In this document: in pieces, positions 45,797-55,111 of the stretch
Numbering within the stretch: position 1 is the first letter of the stretch
Layout: every line of letters starts with the position of its first letter
Assembly (NCBI RefSeq): GCF_030056705.1
Contig: NZ_JASHIC010000002.1
Location: 237,694-301,693 of the forward strand
Source: Flectobacillus longus
GTDB lineage: Bacteria; Bacteroidota; Bacteroidia; Cytophagales; Spirosomataceae
Length of the DNA stretch: 64,000 nt
Direction of reading: 5' to 3'
Made by a program: the position numbers and the translations under genes
Notes under the pieces: model-generated
The model's database searches: none
Told to the model about the DNA's origin: nothing
The model's input: the letters and a program-made list of their open reading frames with translations, nothing else

Positions 45797-45894
45797 TTGA
45801 TTGACATTTTTAATAATTTATGATTGATTTACTCTCAAAGAGTTGTTTATTAGACTATCTAAAAATGTAAAGGCTGTGTGAGTTTTTTGTAAAA

Positions 45895-46630
45895 TTATTT
45901 TTGATATTTTTTGAGCAACGCACTAAACTCTGGTAAAGCCCTAATATTATCTAAATCTGTATCTTCTTTGATATGGGCAAAATCGTTATAGTCTTTTTGC
46001 AAGGCTTGCTCAAGATAAGACAAGGTTTCTTTAGCTTGGTTTTGTAGGGAGTATAGGCATGATAGATTGTAGTAAGGATTTTGTTACTGAGGATTTAAGG
46101 CGATTGATTTTTCAAAAGCATTTATTGTTTCTGCGTATCGTTCTAATCTATATGAAGAGGATCCATTGCTATTATAAATCTCTGCTATTGATTCATTGAA
46201 TAAAAACGAGAATAAATACTTCTTATAAATCGCAATCGCTGAATCATAAGCGATAATTGCCTTTATGTCCTAATTTAATTTAGAAAAGCGATAACCCTTC
46301 ATAATATATCCATTAGAATAATCTTTTTTTAATGCTATAACTGAATCAAACACAGTAATTGACTCAGTAAACCGTTCTAAATTAATTAGTGCTACCCTTA
46401 TTATATAGCATTATAAATTCACCATTATCAATCTTCACATTAACAGAGTCGAATTTAGTATAAACATACCGATTTAAGTTTCTTCCAACATCAGACTCCT
46501 TGTTATAATTTGATACAAATCTATTATTTATGAGAATAGCAGAGTCGGAAGCTATTATTGCTTCGTTATTTCGGCCTAAGCTCATTAAATAAAGCCCTTT
46601 ATAATTATATGCTTCAATTAAATATTAAGT
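45895..46630 (-). pseudogene. Broken TPR-repeat protein gene
   Basis: Three pieces in different frames keep TPR patterns: LMSLGRNNEAIIASDSAILI (46580 region), INLERFTESITVFDSVIALK (46380 region), and ERYAETINAFEKSIALNPQ with NPYYNLSCLYSLQNQAKETL and LPEFSALLKKYQK up to a stop at 45895. At least one frameshift (near 46395) and two in-frame stops break it. It resembles a TPR-rich Bacteroidota protein. Confidence 0.75.
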
Positions 46631-46640
46631 TAGCGAGCAA

Positions 46641-47029
46641 AATAAGCTTGAATAAACGAAAATTTTCTTGTTTCCCTTTGTAAAAGCGCCTTAGGTGCGA
46701 CAGAAAGCTAAAATCTTGAAGTCTGTCGCACCTAAGGCGCTCTTTTAATAGGTCAGGAAATAGATTCACGACTACCAAACTGTCGCTTCTACGGAGCTAA
46801 TGAAAGTTTGGGTTCTGTAAAAAATCCTGATAATCAGGCTTATCAACGTTATATAATTGATAAAGTTAATTTTGCACGATTACGTAATGCAGTGTCAAAA
46901 TAGCAAACAGCATTTGAGTACTCTAATAATTTAGTTTTTTCAAGAATGTTTTAACGCCTGATAACCGTCACAATTGTCAGACGTTAAAAATTAGTAATTA
47001 TATCAAATAAAATTGGGATTCGATACGGC
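46641..47029. other. Junction stretch with hairpin and coding fragment
   Basis: It holds the 19-bp hairpin at 46686-46740 and a plus-strand open fragment 46751-46903 (GQEIDSRLPNCRFYGANESL, ending VNFARLRNAVSK) without a start codon and of unknown origin. A second imperfect hairpin lies at about 46947-46989. This marks the border between cargo and mobility genes. Confidence 0.5.
46686..46740. repeat. Perfect 19-bp GC-rich inverted repeat
   Basis: Arms GCGCCTTAGGTGCGACAGA (46686-46704) and its complement (46722-46740) enclose 17 nt, flanked by A-run and T-run. It is much richer in GC than its surroundings. Confidence 0.75.
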
Positions 47030-47272
47030 TTATCCATTCTCCGTCTCAACCTCTTCGAACTTCCTCTCCTCCTCTCTTTTCCCCTTAGGAGAATAGAAAT
47101 AAACAAGAGATATACCAGCTCCAAATACTAGAAACAAAATGAAGAAGAGAAATCTCCACCAACTAAAACCTTTACTAGTAGATGGTGTGACCACTTCAAT
47201 AGCTTTCTCAATTGCTAAACCTGATAGACTTTCGCCCACATTTTCAAACGGATTAGAAATTATTTCAAACAT
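47030..47272 (-). CDS. Small single-TM protein of the element backbone
   Basis: An 80-residue protein with one membrane helix (about 38-60, WWRFLFFILFLVFGAGISLV) and a charged C-terminal tail. It starts 2 bp after the RHH-like gene stops, so they are co-transcribed. Not recognised; maybe an accessory mobility or plasmid-type protein. Confidence 0.55.
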   Translation of the reverse strand: MFEIISNPFENVGESLSGLAIEKAIEVVTPSTSKGFSWWRFLFFILFLVFGAGISLVYFYSPKGKREEERKFEEVETENG

Positions 47273-47274
47273 GA

Positions 47275-47694
47275 TTACGAGAGTTTAACGGTGTCTAATA
47301 AGATGGTGTAAATATCTTCAATCTGGGTAATCGTTTGACTTACGGTCTCTCCATATATATTTCGGTATTCGAGAGTCTGACCTTTACGCAGTTGAAATGC
47401 GTTTTGCAATAACTCATTTTCATAAAAATCGACTTTCCTTTTAAAATGATGAAGGTCAGCTTTTTGTTGAGATAACAATGTCTGCAACTCAGAGTTGTTG
47501 TTTGATTTTGTATGCTGCTTTCGGGTTGATATGATAGTGTCTACATACTCGCTCAAAGTCATTCCCATTTGCTGAGCCTCTTGTGCCAATTCTATTTTAG
47601 TTCGAGCTTCACACTTGAAGCCTAAGGTTACTTTGTTGGTAGCATATTGGAGTCCTTCCAACTGTAATGCTCTCCCTGTTCTAATTTCGTTCAT
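47275..47694 (-). CDS. Ribbon-helix-helix/MobC-like accessory protein
   Basis: A 139-residue protein. Residues 20-55 (NKVTLGFKCEARTKIELAQE, then GMTLSEYVDTII) match a ribbon-helix-helix fold followed by a helix, as in relaxosome accessory or mobilisation proteins. The rest is a coiled coil. No relaxase gene is found beside it. It would bind DNA, possibly the TTAAC-rich region directly upstream (47741-47813). Confidence 0.55.
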   Translation of the reverse strand: MNEIRTGRALQLEGLQYATNKVTLGFKCEARTKIELAQEAQQMGMTLSEYVDTIISTRKQHTKSNNNSELQTLLSQQKADLHHFKRKVDFYENELLQNAFQLRKGQTLEYRNIYGETVSQTITQIEDIYTILLDTVKLS

Positions 47695-47740
47695 TGCTTA
47701 ATGTTAGATTAATCGTTATTAACTTACTGGTTTAAAAATA

Positions 47741-47813
47741 ATTAACCCTCGAAAACCACCTTTGGGTTAACGAGGGTTAATATGCGTTAATTCGAATTAA
47801 TTGAAGTTAATTC
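47741..47813. repeat. Inverted and direct GTTAA repeats, possible operator or origin
   Basis: ATTAACCCTCG (47741-47751) and its exact complement (47771-47781) flank 19 bp; GTTAATTC then occurs twice (47786-47793 and 47806-47813), with further TTAA words between. The array lies between the HTH gene and the RHH-like gene, where a repressor site, iteron set or oriT would be expected. Confidence 0.5.
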
Positions 47814-47829
47814 ACGATGTTTACATGAG

Positions 47830-48018
47830 TCAGTCAGGGGGCTCCCCTAGATGGTTTATAATTAACTCCACTTGCTTAGGGGTAAATATCCTTTGATTTT
47901 CAATCAGAACAAGATTAGAGATTAATCCAAGCCATTTATTAAAAGTAGGTAGACTTACCTTATATTTTCGAGCTAACTCCGTTCTATTCATCGGAGGAAA
48001 CTTATTTGTATCAGACAT
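47830..48018 (-). CDS. Small HTH DNA-binding protein
   Basis: A 62-residue protein (MSDTNKFPPMNRTELARKYK, then VSLPTFNKWLGLI) with a helix-turn-helix resembling excisionase-type winged domains. An ATG at 48084 would add 22 residues of unlikely sequence; I prefer 48018. It follows the RepA-like gene directly. Confidence 0.55.
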   Translation of the reverse strand: MSDTNKFPPMNRTELARKYKVSLPTFNKWLGLISNLVLIENQRIFTPKQVELIINHLGEPPD

Positions 48019-48085
48019 AATATTGAGAGCTTTTATACGCTCGCATTCGCAGACCCATATATATGACTTTGCGAGTGCGAACATG

Positions 48086-49228
48086 TTAAAATGGAATAAT
48101 TAATTTGTAATGTGCACTCTTCCCCACCGTAAATCGTTCAATAAATCCCTTGTCATCTAGTTCCTTGAGCCTATCCTCAACTATCCTCGAACCACAGTCA
48201 AAAGCCTCCGTAATCATCTCAATCAACTCCTTTTTACTTTTGGGTTCCTTCATATTATCTGTAAGCCAATTTTGAATATCTGCTATCTGTGCTTTACTTT
48301 TCTTCATAGCTAGCTTTTCATTAATAAAGTCACTGCTAGCAAGGACTAACCCCTTCGATTCTTCTGAGTACTGTACATAAATTGGGTCTAATCTCTTGGT
48401 ATTTCTTGAGTGTAAGAATTTTAAACGTATCAAGTCTGTATTGTTTCCTTGATTATCTTTTTCAAAGCCTATTTGTATAACTTGTGAAGCCTTATTATTC
48501 AATTCCGTACCTAGGTGTCCACGACCTTTGTCGTTACCTGCTGAGGGATTTTCATGAATTACACAAAGAAAAGTAACATTATAAGTGTTAATGGTTTCAT
48601 TGAGCATATCAACAAGTCTAAGGCTTTCTCTTACATCATTAAAGTTCTCAACGCAGTCAGTCACGACATCGAACACAATGAAGAGATTATATAACTCATA
48701 TCGTGTTCTAAACCTTTTGATATACTCATTTAACGTATCAAACCTTTCACTTCGAGGAATATCAATTAACGATATGTAATCTAAATTTTCGGGTTTATCT
48801 TCTATCGAATAGCCTGAAAGTAGCTTGATTTTTTGAATAGCATAAGGGAATTGGTCATTGATATTACGTTCTGTATCGACATAAAGCACAACCGATTTCT
48901 GCATTGCATTTCGTTTCATCCCTAAAAACCGATGGCTTGATTGGGTAATATCTCTTTGCAACATCAATCCACAAAAAATCTCCGTTAACCTTGATTTATG
49001 TACACCTTTTTTACCTTGAATAATATTTATCGTGTTAGGGAAAATAATACCTGTTTCATTATACGTAATTATGGGAGAACTAAATGCAATCGTTTTACAG
49101 CTATTAGATTGTATCTTTTCCTGTGTTGCTAGTATCTTTGCAAGGTTGGTCTTTTCGTGAACTACTCCGCTAACCTGTTCAGGATTGAGGTATTGCTTAT
49201 ATTTATCAATATTCATTATTTTCTTCAT
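48086..49228 (-). CDS. RepA-like AAA ATPase of mobile elements
   Basis: A 380-residue RecA-fold ATPase of the RepA/AAA_25 kind. The P-loop is variant: QGKKGVHKSRL (71-81; K78, S79). Walker B is YNLFIVFDVV (180-189, D187) and a sensor-like NVTFLCVIHENPSAG follows. The C-terminus has a winged-helix look (SKKELIEMITEAF). Bacteroidota mobilisable elements often carry such a helicase-like gene after an excisionase-like gene. It probably helps replication or excision. Overlaps the preceding gene by 23 bp. Confidence 0.75.
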   Translation of the reverse strand: MKKIMNIDKYKQYLNPEQVSGVVHEKTNLAKILATQEKIQSNSCKTIAFSSPIITYNETGIIFPNTINIIQGKKGVHKSRLTEIFCGLMLQRDITQSSHRFLGMKRNAMQKSVVLYVDTERNINDQFPYAIQKIKLLSGYSIEDKPENLDYISLIDIPRSERFDTLNEYIKRFRTRYELYNLFIVFDVVTDCVENFNDVRESLRLVDMLNETINTYNVTFLCVIHENPSAGNDKGRGHLGTELNNKASQVIQIGFEKDNQGNNTDLIRLKFLHSRNTKRLDPIYVQYSEESKGLVLASSDFINEKLAMKKSKAQIADIQNWLTDNMKEPKSKKELIEMITEAFDCGSRIVEDRLKELDDKGFIERFTVGKSAHYKLIIPF

Positions 49229-49625
49229 TTAGGGTTGTAAAACATCGACTCAGAAGTAGATTAATGACATTATCCTGTAAATCATTACGCTCCCTTAATT
49301 CCTGATTTTGAAGTAATAGCACTTGTTTTTCACACGTTAGTTTCGATAATAATGAAGCGATTTGTGCCGTTTCTTCAAGATACGCCCTCTTTAGAAGTTG
49401 TACCATATCCAATAGACCAATGATTTGATTGATTTCTGTCTCTAAATTTTTAATTCTCATAGAGATATCTTCCTTCATTTCATCAAAAAGCATTTTTCTT
49501 AGCTTTTCCAGATATTTACATTTAGCATCAAGTAGTTTTTCTACATGAAAAAAGCTTTGAGCAAATGCTTCCTCCCAATACAAAACAAAAGCTTTAGTAT
49601 CGGCTTGTTTATGAGGATTATTCAT
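49206..49625 (-). CDS. Coiled-coil protein of the element backbone
   Basis: A 139-residue, almost entirely helical protein (long coiled coil about 35-125) with no recognised motif. It overlaps the excisionase-like gene by 4 bp and the RepA-like gene by 23 bp, so all three are translated together. Function unknown; a replication or partition accessory is plausible. Confidence 0.55.
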   Translation of the reverse strand: MNNPHKQADTKAFVLYWEEAFAQSFFHVEKLLDAKCKYLEKLRKMLFDEMKEDISMRIKNLETEINQIIGLLDMVQLLKRAYLEETAQIASLLSKLTCEKQVLLLQNQELRERNDLQDNVINLLLSRCFTTLNEENNEY

Positions 49626-49954
49626 CGTAAGCCTCCTTTCTTACCAAAACCCTCTTCTTCGATTTCCTTTCGAGTTTTCTTTTTACCAGATTCGACCCAC
49701 TGGATAAGGTCTCCTTTGAAGAAAAGAATCTTCTTTCCAATTTTTTGAAAAGGAATTTTCCTAGAGGAAGTAAATTGATACAGTGTTGATTTCGGAATAT
49801 TTAAAAATGAAGAAGCTTCATCTATCGACAAAGGCTTGTCGACTGTTCCTAAAGATTTTGGTGTTTGCTCAGCAATGACTTGGCGAACGGAATGTTGAAT
49901 TAGAGATACTAATTCTTCTGGAGTTACTAAGATTAATTTGGATGATATTTCCAT
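49622..49954 (-). CDS. Excisionase-type HTH protein
   Basis: A 110-residue protein with an HTH_17/excisionase domain (about 42-92: LSIDEASSFLNIPKSTLYQF, then KIPFQKIGKKILFFKGDLIQ) and a Lys/Glu-rich tail. Such proteins act as recombination directionality factors or regulators in Bacteroidota elements, working with the tyrosine recombinase. First gene of the backbone operon. Confidence 0.8.
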   Translation of the reverse strand: MEISSKLILVTPEELVSLIQHSVRQVIAEQTPKSLGTVDKPLSIDEASSFLNIPKSTLYQFTSSRKIPFQKIGKKILFFKGDLIQWVESGKKKTRKEIEEEGFGKKGGLR

Positions 49955-50054
49955 TTGTGTCGTCTACTCAGGGGGGATGGTTCGTTGTCCCTTTCGATGA
50001 CACAAAGTTTTATTGGTTTTTTGTGGTTGTTTATAGAGTTGTAGGGCTACTTTC

Positions 50055-50137
50055 TAAAGTTGTAACCCAAAACTCAAAAACAACTGACTGATTATCATTT
50101 AGTTAATTTTCGTAAAATATTTTGGGTTACAACTTTA
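50055..50137. repeat. 14-bp inverted repeat spanning a gene end
   Basis: TAAAGTTGTAACCC (50055-50068) and its complement (50124-50137) are separated by 55 bp; the right arm is inside the 3' end of the 337-aa gene. It may be chance or a copied segment. Confidence 0.4.
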
Positions 50138-51108
50138 TCCGAACTTTCGTAATCCTTTAGATTCATCAACACTTTCATATTTTGCTTGCTATAACCAGTA
50201 AGAACCTGAATTGCTTTATAGATATTTTCTTTTGTTTGATAACTTTCGTCCTTAAAGATAATCTTTTCACTCCTTAGCATATTGAAAAGTATAGCTGTTT
50301 GAACACACGTAAGACTCGTTATTCCATCATTAGCCAATCTTTTGTTTAGCTTAGGTAATAAGATTTCTATTTTTTTCCCTGATGTATTTTCCTCTTCATC
50401 TATAATTTCGACTAACTGGTAATCTTTAGGGGAAATAAGTTTTTTATATTCTTCTCTTAAATATAAGTTAAGCTTACTATCATAATAAATTGAAAATATG
50501 TCACTCACAACATCCATAATAAGTTTTGATGGAGTAATTTCTCCTCTTTTAAAACGCATCAATCTTCCAAAAAAGTTATACAGTGTTGGTTTTGAAAGGA
50601 TAAAGCTTCTAACTTTTTGTTTAGTCATATTATCAAAAACTGCAATTGAAGGTAATGTATTCGGAATTTCACCGATTAAAGCAAGATAAACTTTATCATT
50701 CTCATCAGCCTCTTGCCACCTTGAAGTTTTCTGAAATCCGAACTTAAATTGATTTATCTTATTAAATAAGTCTCCTAAAGTATCATCTTTTAACTCTTCA
50801 ATCATATCAAAATACTCATGCTCGCTAAAAAGAATTTCTTGCTCATTAAGTTTTGTTTCTAGGAAAGCTTTTTTCTGCTCAATAGTTACACAACGTTCTA
50901 ACTTCCTTTTCAATTGGTTAATCTCTTGCTCATGCCATATCCCCTGTAATTTATATTCGGGCTTAAACACAGCTATAAAAAAATCCATTAATTTGATAGA
51001 CTGACCTCTTTGGATAAATGAGTCAAAACTATTAATTCCTGCAAATTTCAGTTCAAAGAACTCTTGAGCGGATTCTATATCAATAACTTTTTCTATTTCT
51101 TGAAGCAT
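50095..51108 (-). CDS. Conserved-looking hypothetical protein beside the STAND gene
   Basis: A 337-residue soluble protein, mostly helical, that I do not recognise. The central part (for example FGFQKTSRWQEADENDKVYL) and a C-terminal helical region (KENIYKAIQVLTGYSKQNMK) show no catalytic motif. It starts 28 bp after the stop of the 1324-aa STAND gene on the same strand, so it may be a partner of that system or a backbone gene. Confidence 0.5.
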   Translation of the reverse strand: MLQEIEKVIDIESAQEFFELKFAGINSFDSFIQRGQSIKLMDFFIAVFKPEYKLQGIWHEQEINQLKRKLERCVTIEQKKAFLETKLNEQEILFSEHEYFDMIEELKDDTLGDLFNKINQFKFGFQKTSRWQEADENDKVYLALIGEIPNTLPSIAVFDNMTKQKVRSFILSKPTLYNFFGRLMRFKRGEITPSKLIMDVVSDIFSIYYDSKLNLYLREEYKKLISPKDYQLVEIIDEEENTSGKKIEILLPKLNKRLANDGITSLTCVQTAILFNMLRSEKIIFKDESYQTKENIYKAIQVLTGYSKQNMKVLMNLKDYESSDKVVTQNILRKLTK

Positions 51109-51136
51109 ATCATTTTTGTATAGGTAGATGTTAAGC

Positions 51137-54100
51137 TTAATTTATTTTAAATGTATTTATCTCGAAAATATTATGAAGTAAGGCTCTTGTTAAGAACTCT
51201 CCAAATTGAGTGGAATTATAATTTATTCCATTAAAAACTTCTTTATAGAGATTTTGAATTTGGTCTTTGGTATTTTCCAAAAGACTACTGCTTTGAATTT
51301 TCCTAATACTGTTCTTTATATCATTATCATATTTTTTTTGTATTTCATCAAACCATTTTTTTTCAATAGTTGAATCTAAATCTAGTCTATTTCTATATTC
51401 AGTAAAAAGCCATAGCTTTTCAACTATAAAATTAAGCTCCTCATTTACACTTTGCTTAGATTGATTAAAGATTCCAACCCCCTCTAAGGGTACAATTAAT
51501 TCACTATTTATTGGTATTGGAAGAGGGCTCATGTGAAGTCCCAATTCGTCATCTTCAAATACTTGAGTAAGTTGAAACTTATGTATCTTCTCTAAATAGT
51601 TTTTTGAAACAGAAAAAGCACATACAGCTAGATTTTCAACATTCAGTATTACTATATTAAACTTATGGATATCTAACTTAATTAGTTTAGTGAGTCCCAA
51701 AATTAAAATTAAAACTTCTTGTTCAATATGTTGTAAATTAAAGATTGTTATGCCTATTGTTAATAATTTTATATACTCTTCTTTTTGAATAAACTTAGGA
51801 TAATGAAATATCATTCCCGTATCTTCTTCAATTTCTGCAAGTAGCTTAATAGCATTGTCGAGCTCCTCTTGTACTCTATTCTGATACCAGTTAAAGCACT
51901 CATCTTTTGCCACAGAAGATTGTCTTCGATATTTCCCTTGCAGTATTTCATCATAGAATAAGACACTTCTTTCAAGTCTATCATACCATTCAGTTTCTTC
52001 TTCTACCAATTCATTACTGTTAAAGTACGAATATGTTTCTTTTTTTATTTCTTCAAAAGCTATTTGCATTTTAGAAAGACGGCTGACGGCTGACCTCAAA
52101 TTTAATTTTGCTAATCTTCTTTTTTCTAAATCAAGGTCTAAGAGGGTTTGAAATTGAGCTACAAAACAGGTTATAAAACTAAACTCCCAATCTCTTATAT
52201 CTTTCTCTAAATTAGAGTTTTTAGGAGTTCTAGTCAGCATATTTTTGCTGAAAGGTCTTTTTTTATTAGAAAGACTCATTGTTGAAATCAGTTTATTAAT
52301 TTTTTCTATTTCAACAGCAAGTTCCATATATCGAGAGGGGATGTCGTCAATGAGAGCCTCAAAAAGTCTAACTTTCATTTTTACACATAATAAACATTGT
52401 TTTCTTAATCCTATAGCATAGGCTTGCCATTCATATTCAGAGTTTGTTTGGTATCTACTATCTATCTCATTGTGCCAAATACTATTAAGGTAGGCTTTGT
52501 AGTCATCTATGATTAATGTTTTATGGGTGAAAGATTTTCGTGAATTTGATTTAATCGTACGGGTAATAGCTTCTGTCGGATAATGTAAGAATTGACCTTC
52601 AACAGTATATCTTGTGTAAAAAGGCAATACTTTCATAAATACATTCATTCGGTCATTTGTTAGTTCATTTACTTCTTTTGTACAAGAAGAGTGATATAAA
52701 TATTCTGCAAAAAGTTCCCCCCCGTCAACGAAAAGAGTGGGAGTATCTGTCTTCTCTTTTAGAGTAGAGATAATATATTCCTCATAATTTTCTAGAAAAC
52801 ATTTATACTCATCAGGCTTCGTAACGTTGTATAACTCTAAAAAAGAGGCTACATTTTCCACTTGATACCTATCAAAAAAACTAAGCAATTCATTATTAGA
52901 CACTTTAATTACATTTAAAAGTGGTAAGTTGAATATATCGAACCATTGTAATAATCCAGCCAAACCATCTAAAGTGTTTATGGATGGTGAAGTTCGATGG
53001 AAATGTTTATATAGTTTTGTGACAAAAAAAATTAGAAATTTTGTTCTTGTAAAATCAAATTTTATTGCTTTACTCGCATTATTTAGTATTTGAGTCAGTC
53101 CTCCTATATACTGTGTTAGATTGTTTAAATTTGCCTCATTTTGATATGGTAAAAGGGCAAATGTGAAGGCATAACCTCCAGAGTTCCCAAATTTGAGATA
53201 TATCTCATCAAAGATTTGCTTATTCATTTGCCAATAACTATTTACCTCCCAAGCAAATAGCCCTTCAGTTGCTTTTACAAGGCTCGTAAAAGGTTTTCCC
53301 ACTATAGCATTTATCAAATAATCAAAATTTTTTTCTTGATTCTGAAGTGAAATTAATGAAGGAAAAAATGAGAATAAACTAAAAAAGTCTTCACTATCAA
53401 CTACTTGACAGAGATTTGCTACAGTCTCAATAATTGGTGTACCTTCATGCAAGATATTTAATAGATGTAATGAGCGTACAGGGTGTAAGCCTTCAATGTA
53501 ATCATTCTCAAAACGGATAGAATACTCTTTTTCTAATTGTAGATAAAGGGTTCTTTTATCAGTATGCTTGAGTAAATTCTTACTTTGTAAAAATTGATTC
53601 AGTTGTAGTGCTTCTATTTTAATATTACATACATCTGCCAACGTAACAAGTCGCAATGTTTCTAATTTAGTAATTCCTCCATTTTCCTCTTTCTCAATAT
53701 TCCTGACTTGTTCTCTGAGGCGAGATTCAAGCATTCGACCTTGCGTGATTAGATATACATATTCAATCAATAAGCCTTTATTCGCTATTTGCTCCCAATA
53801 ATATTGAAACGGTTTTCTTAAACCATCCGAACCGATATGAATCACTCCCTTTCTATTGAATTGCTTGTAAATATCCTCTGCTTCCTGAAACCCCAATTTA
53901 ATTTCGGGCATTGACAAACTTAACTTATAGATTTCAGAACCATATTTCGTCCAATCTTCTTCTCTCGTAGTGATTAATATTTTTATAGGTAATTCTGATA
54001 AATTTTGAGCAAGTTCGCTCCAATTTTGAGTAATCTTACTTAATCCGTCTAATACAAGTAGAGTACAATCTGTTCTAATTTTAAATTTTAAATAATCTAC

Positions 54101-55111
54101 CAGATGACTAATTTTACCAAGGTCTTCAGATACTTTTAATTCTAAAATTGTCCATTCTTTTTGATAGAGGTTAAATGCAACTTGCCATGCTAAAGTTGAT
54201 TTTCCTTGACCACTTGAGGCTTTTAAAACAGTAATATTATTCTCAATAATTGATTTTTCTATTTCTTCTTCAATTCTTTTTCGTCTCGCTGGTAATCCGA
54301 GTGCGATGTGGATGGGTTTGGCGGGTTTTCCTTGATAATAGTCAGAATTATCAGCGTCTGAAGAATTTATAAAATTTACAGGCTCAATCCATCGGTATTT
54401 TATAGCATCATTCTCTATACCTCTTGCTATTTCTTCTCTGGTTTCTTGAATAGAATCTTTGATTTCTTGAAAAGTAATAGTCTTTTTGTTAATGCTCCAA
54501 GCGTGAATATTGTAGAAAATATCACTTATAAAAAGCCTTTGATTATCTGTAAGTATTTTGTGGTTATCTATTATGAGTTTTTTACACTGTGTATCCAACT
54601 GAGATTCTGAGATAATCTCGAACTCTATTTTCTCTAAAAAGTCTATTAAATTAAAATTACTCCAATTCCATTTAGCGGATTTTGGTTCAGTCGTTTGTAA
54701 TTTTTTATAATACTCTTCCCAAAAAACCAATCCTTGTTTACTGAGATTTTGATTTTGAACAGCACATAGATTTTTGTCAGTGAATTGTTGATTTGTCACT
54801 ATTTTAAATCTTGCGTTGGGGTCTAGCAAATATACCTCTAAGAAGTTACTAAAGGTATTCATCTTATTAAGACCTGATGTAGTCAAGAGATTTTTAGAAT
54901 ATTTGAGCTGTATGAAAAGATTTTCACTAATTGACTTTTCAATGATGTCTAAGTCTTCAATTCCCTCTAAAGTAATTAGAGTATCATCATTAGTAACTTG
55001 TAGAATTTTGGAACAACAATATTTGAATTGATAGGTAATACCTTGAATATTAATAGCTCCACCAGTACGTTTTTGAGCGATAATATTTAGATTAGGATAG
55101 TGTATAGCCAC
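51137..55111 (-). CDS. Nuclease-STAND NTPase, Avs-like putative anti-phage protein
   Basis: A 1324-residue protein. N-terminal domain (about 1-180) resembles DUF4297/Cap4-type PD-(D/E)xK nucleases: GGAINIQGITYQFKYCCSKI, the acidic EGIEDLDII (49-57) and FIQLKYSK with the QxK pair (Q68, K70). The NTPase has Walker A ASSGQGKST (298-306), Walker B LLVLDGL (351-357) and ILITTREEDW (378-387), as in STAND ATPases. The remaining 900 residues are helical repeats, the likely sensor. In Avs proteins the sensor binds a phage protein, the protein tetramerises and the nuclease degrades DNA. The domain order fits; the exact type is unsure. Confidence 0.72.
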   Translation of the reverse strand: MAIHYPNLNIIAQKRTGGAINIQGITYQFKYCCSKILQVTNDDTLITLEGIEDLDIIEKSISENLFIQLKYSKNLLTTSGLNKMNTFSNFLEVYLLDPNARFKIVTNQQFTDKNLCAVQNQNLSKQGLVFWEEYYKKLQTTEPKSAKWNWSNFNLIDFLEKIEFEIISESQLDTQCKKLIIDNHKILTDNQRLFISDIFYNIHAWSINKKTITFQEIKDSIQETREEIARGIENDAIKYRWIEPVNFINSSDADNSDYYQGKPAKPIHIALGLPARRKRIEEEIEKSIIENNITVLKASSGQGKSTLAWQVAFNLYQKEWTILELKVSEDLGKISHLVDYLKFKIRTDCTLLVLDGLSKITQNWSELAQNLSELPIKILITTREEDWTKYGSEIYKLSLSMPEIKLGFQEAEDIYKQFNRKGVIHIGSDGLRKPFQYYWEQIANKGLLIEYVYLITQGRMLESRLREQVRNIEKEENGGITKLETLRLVTLADVCNIKIEALQLNQFLQSKNLLKHTDKRTLYLQLEKEYSIRFENDYIEGLHPVRSLHLLNILHEGTPIIETVANLCQVVDSEDFFSLFSFFPSLISLQNQEKNFDYLINAIVGKPFTSLVKATEGLFAWEVNSYWQMNKQIFDEIYLKFGNSGGYAFTFALLPYQNEANLNNLTQYIGGLTQILNNASKAIKFDFTRTKFLIFFVTKLYKHFHRTSPSINTLDGLAGLLQWFDIFNLPLLNVIKVSNNELLSFFDRYQVENVASFLELYNVTKPDEYKCFLENYEEYIISTLKEKTDTPTLFVDGGELFAEYLYHSSCTKEVNELTNDRMNVFMKVLPFYTRYTVEGQFLHYPTEAITRTIKSNSRKSFTHKTLIIDDYKAYLNSIWHNEIDSRYQTNSEYEWQAYAIGLRKQCLLCVKMKVRLFEALIDDIPSRYMELAVEIEKINKLISTMSLSNKKRPFSKNMLTRTPKNSNLEKDIRDWEFSFITCFVAQFQTLLDLDLEKRRLAKLNLRSAVSRLSKMQIAFEEIKKETYSYFNSNELVEEETEWYDRLERSVLFYDEILQGKYRRQSSVAKDECFNWYQNRVQEELDNAIKLLAEIEEDTGMIFHYPKFIQKEEYIKLLTIGITIFNLQHIEQEVLILILGLTKLIKLDIHKFNIVILNVENLAVCAFSVSKNYLEKIHKFQLTQVFEDDELGLHMSPLPIPINSELIVPLEGVGIFNQSKQSVNEELNFIVEKLWLFTEYRNRLDLDSTIEKKWFDEIQKKYDNDIKNSIRKIQSSSLLENTKDQIQNLYKEVFNGINYNSTQFGEFLTRALLHNIFEINTFKIN

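Noticed and set aside
46751..46903. Plus-strand gene fragment
   Set aside because: It lacks a start codon and I cannot assign a family, so it is noted only as part of the junction region.
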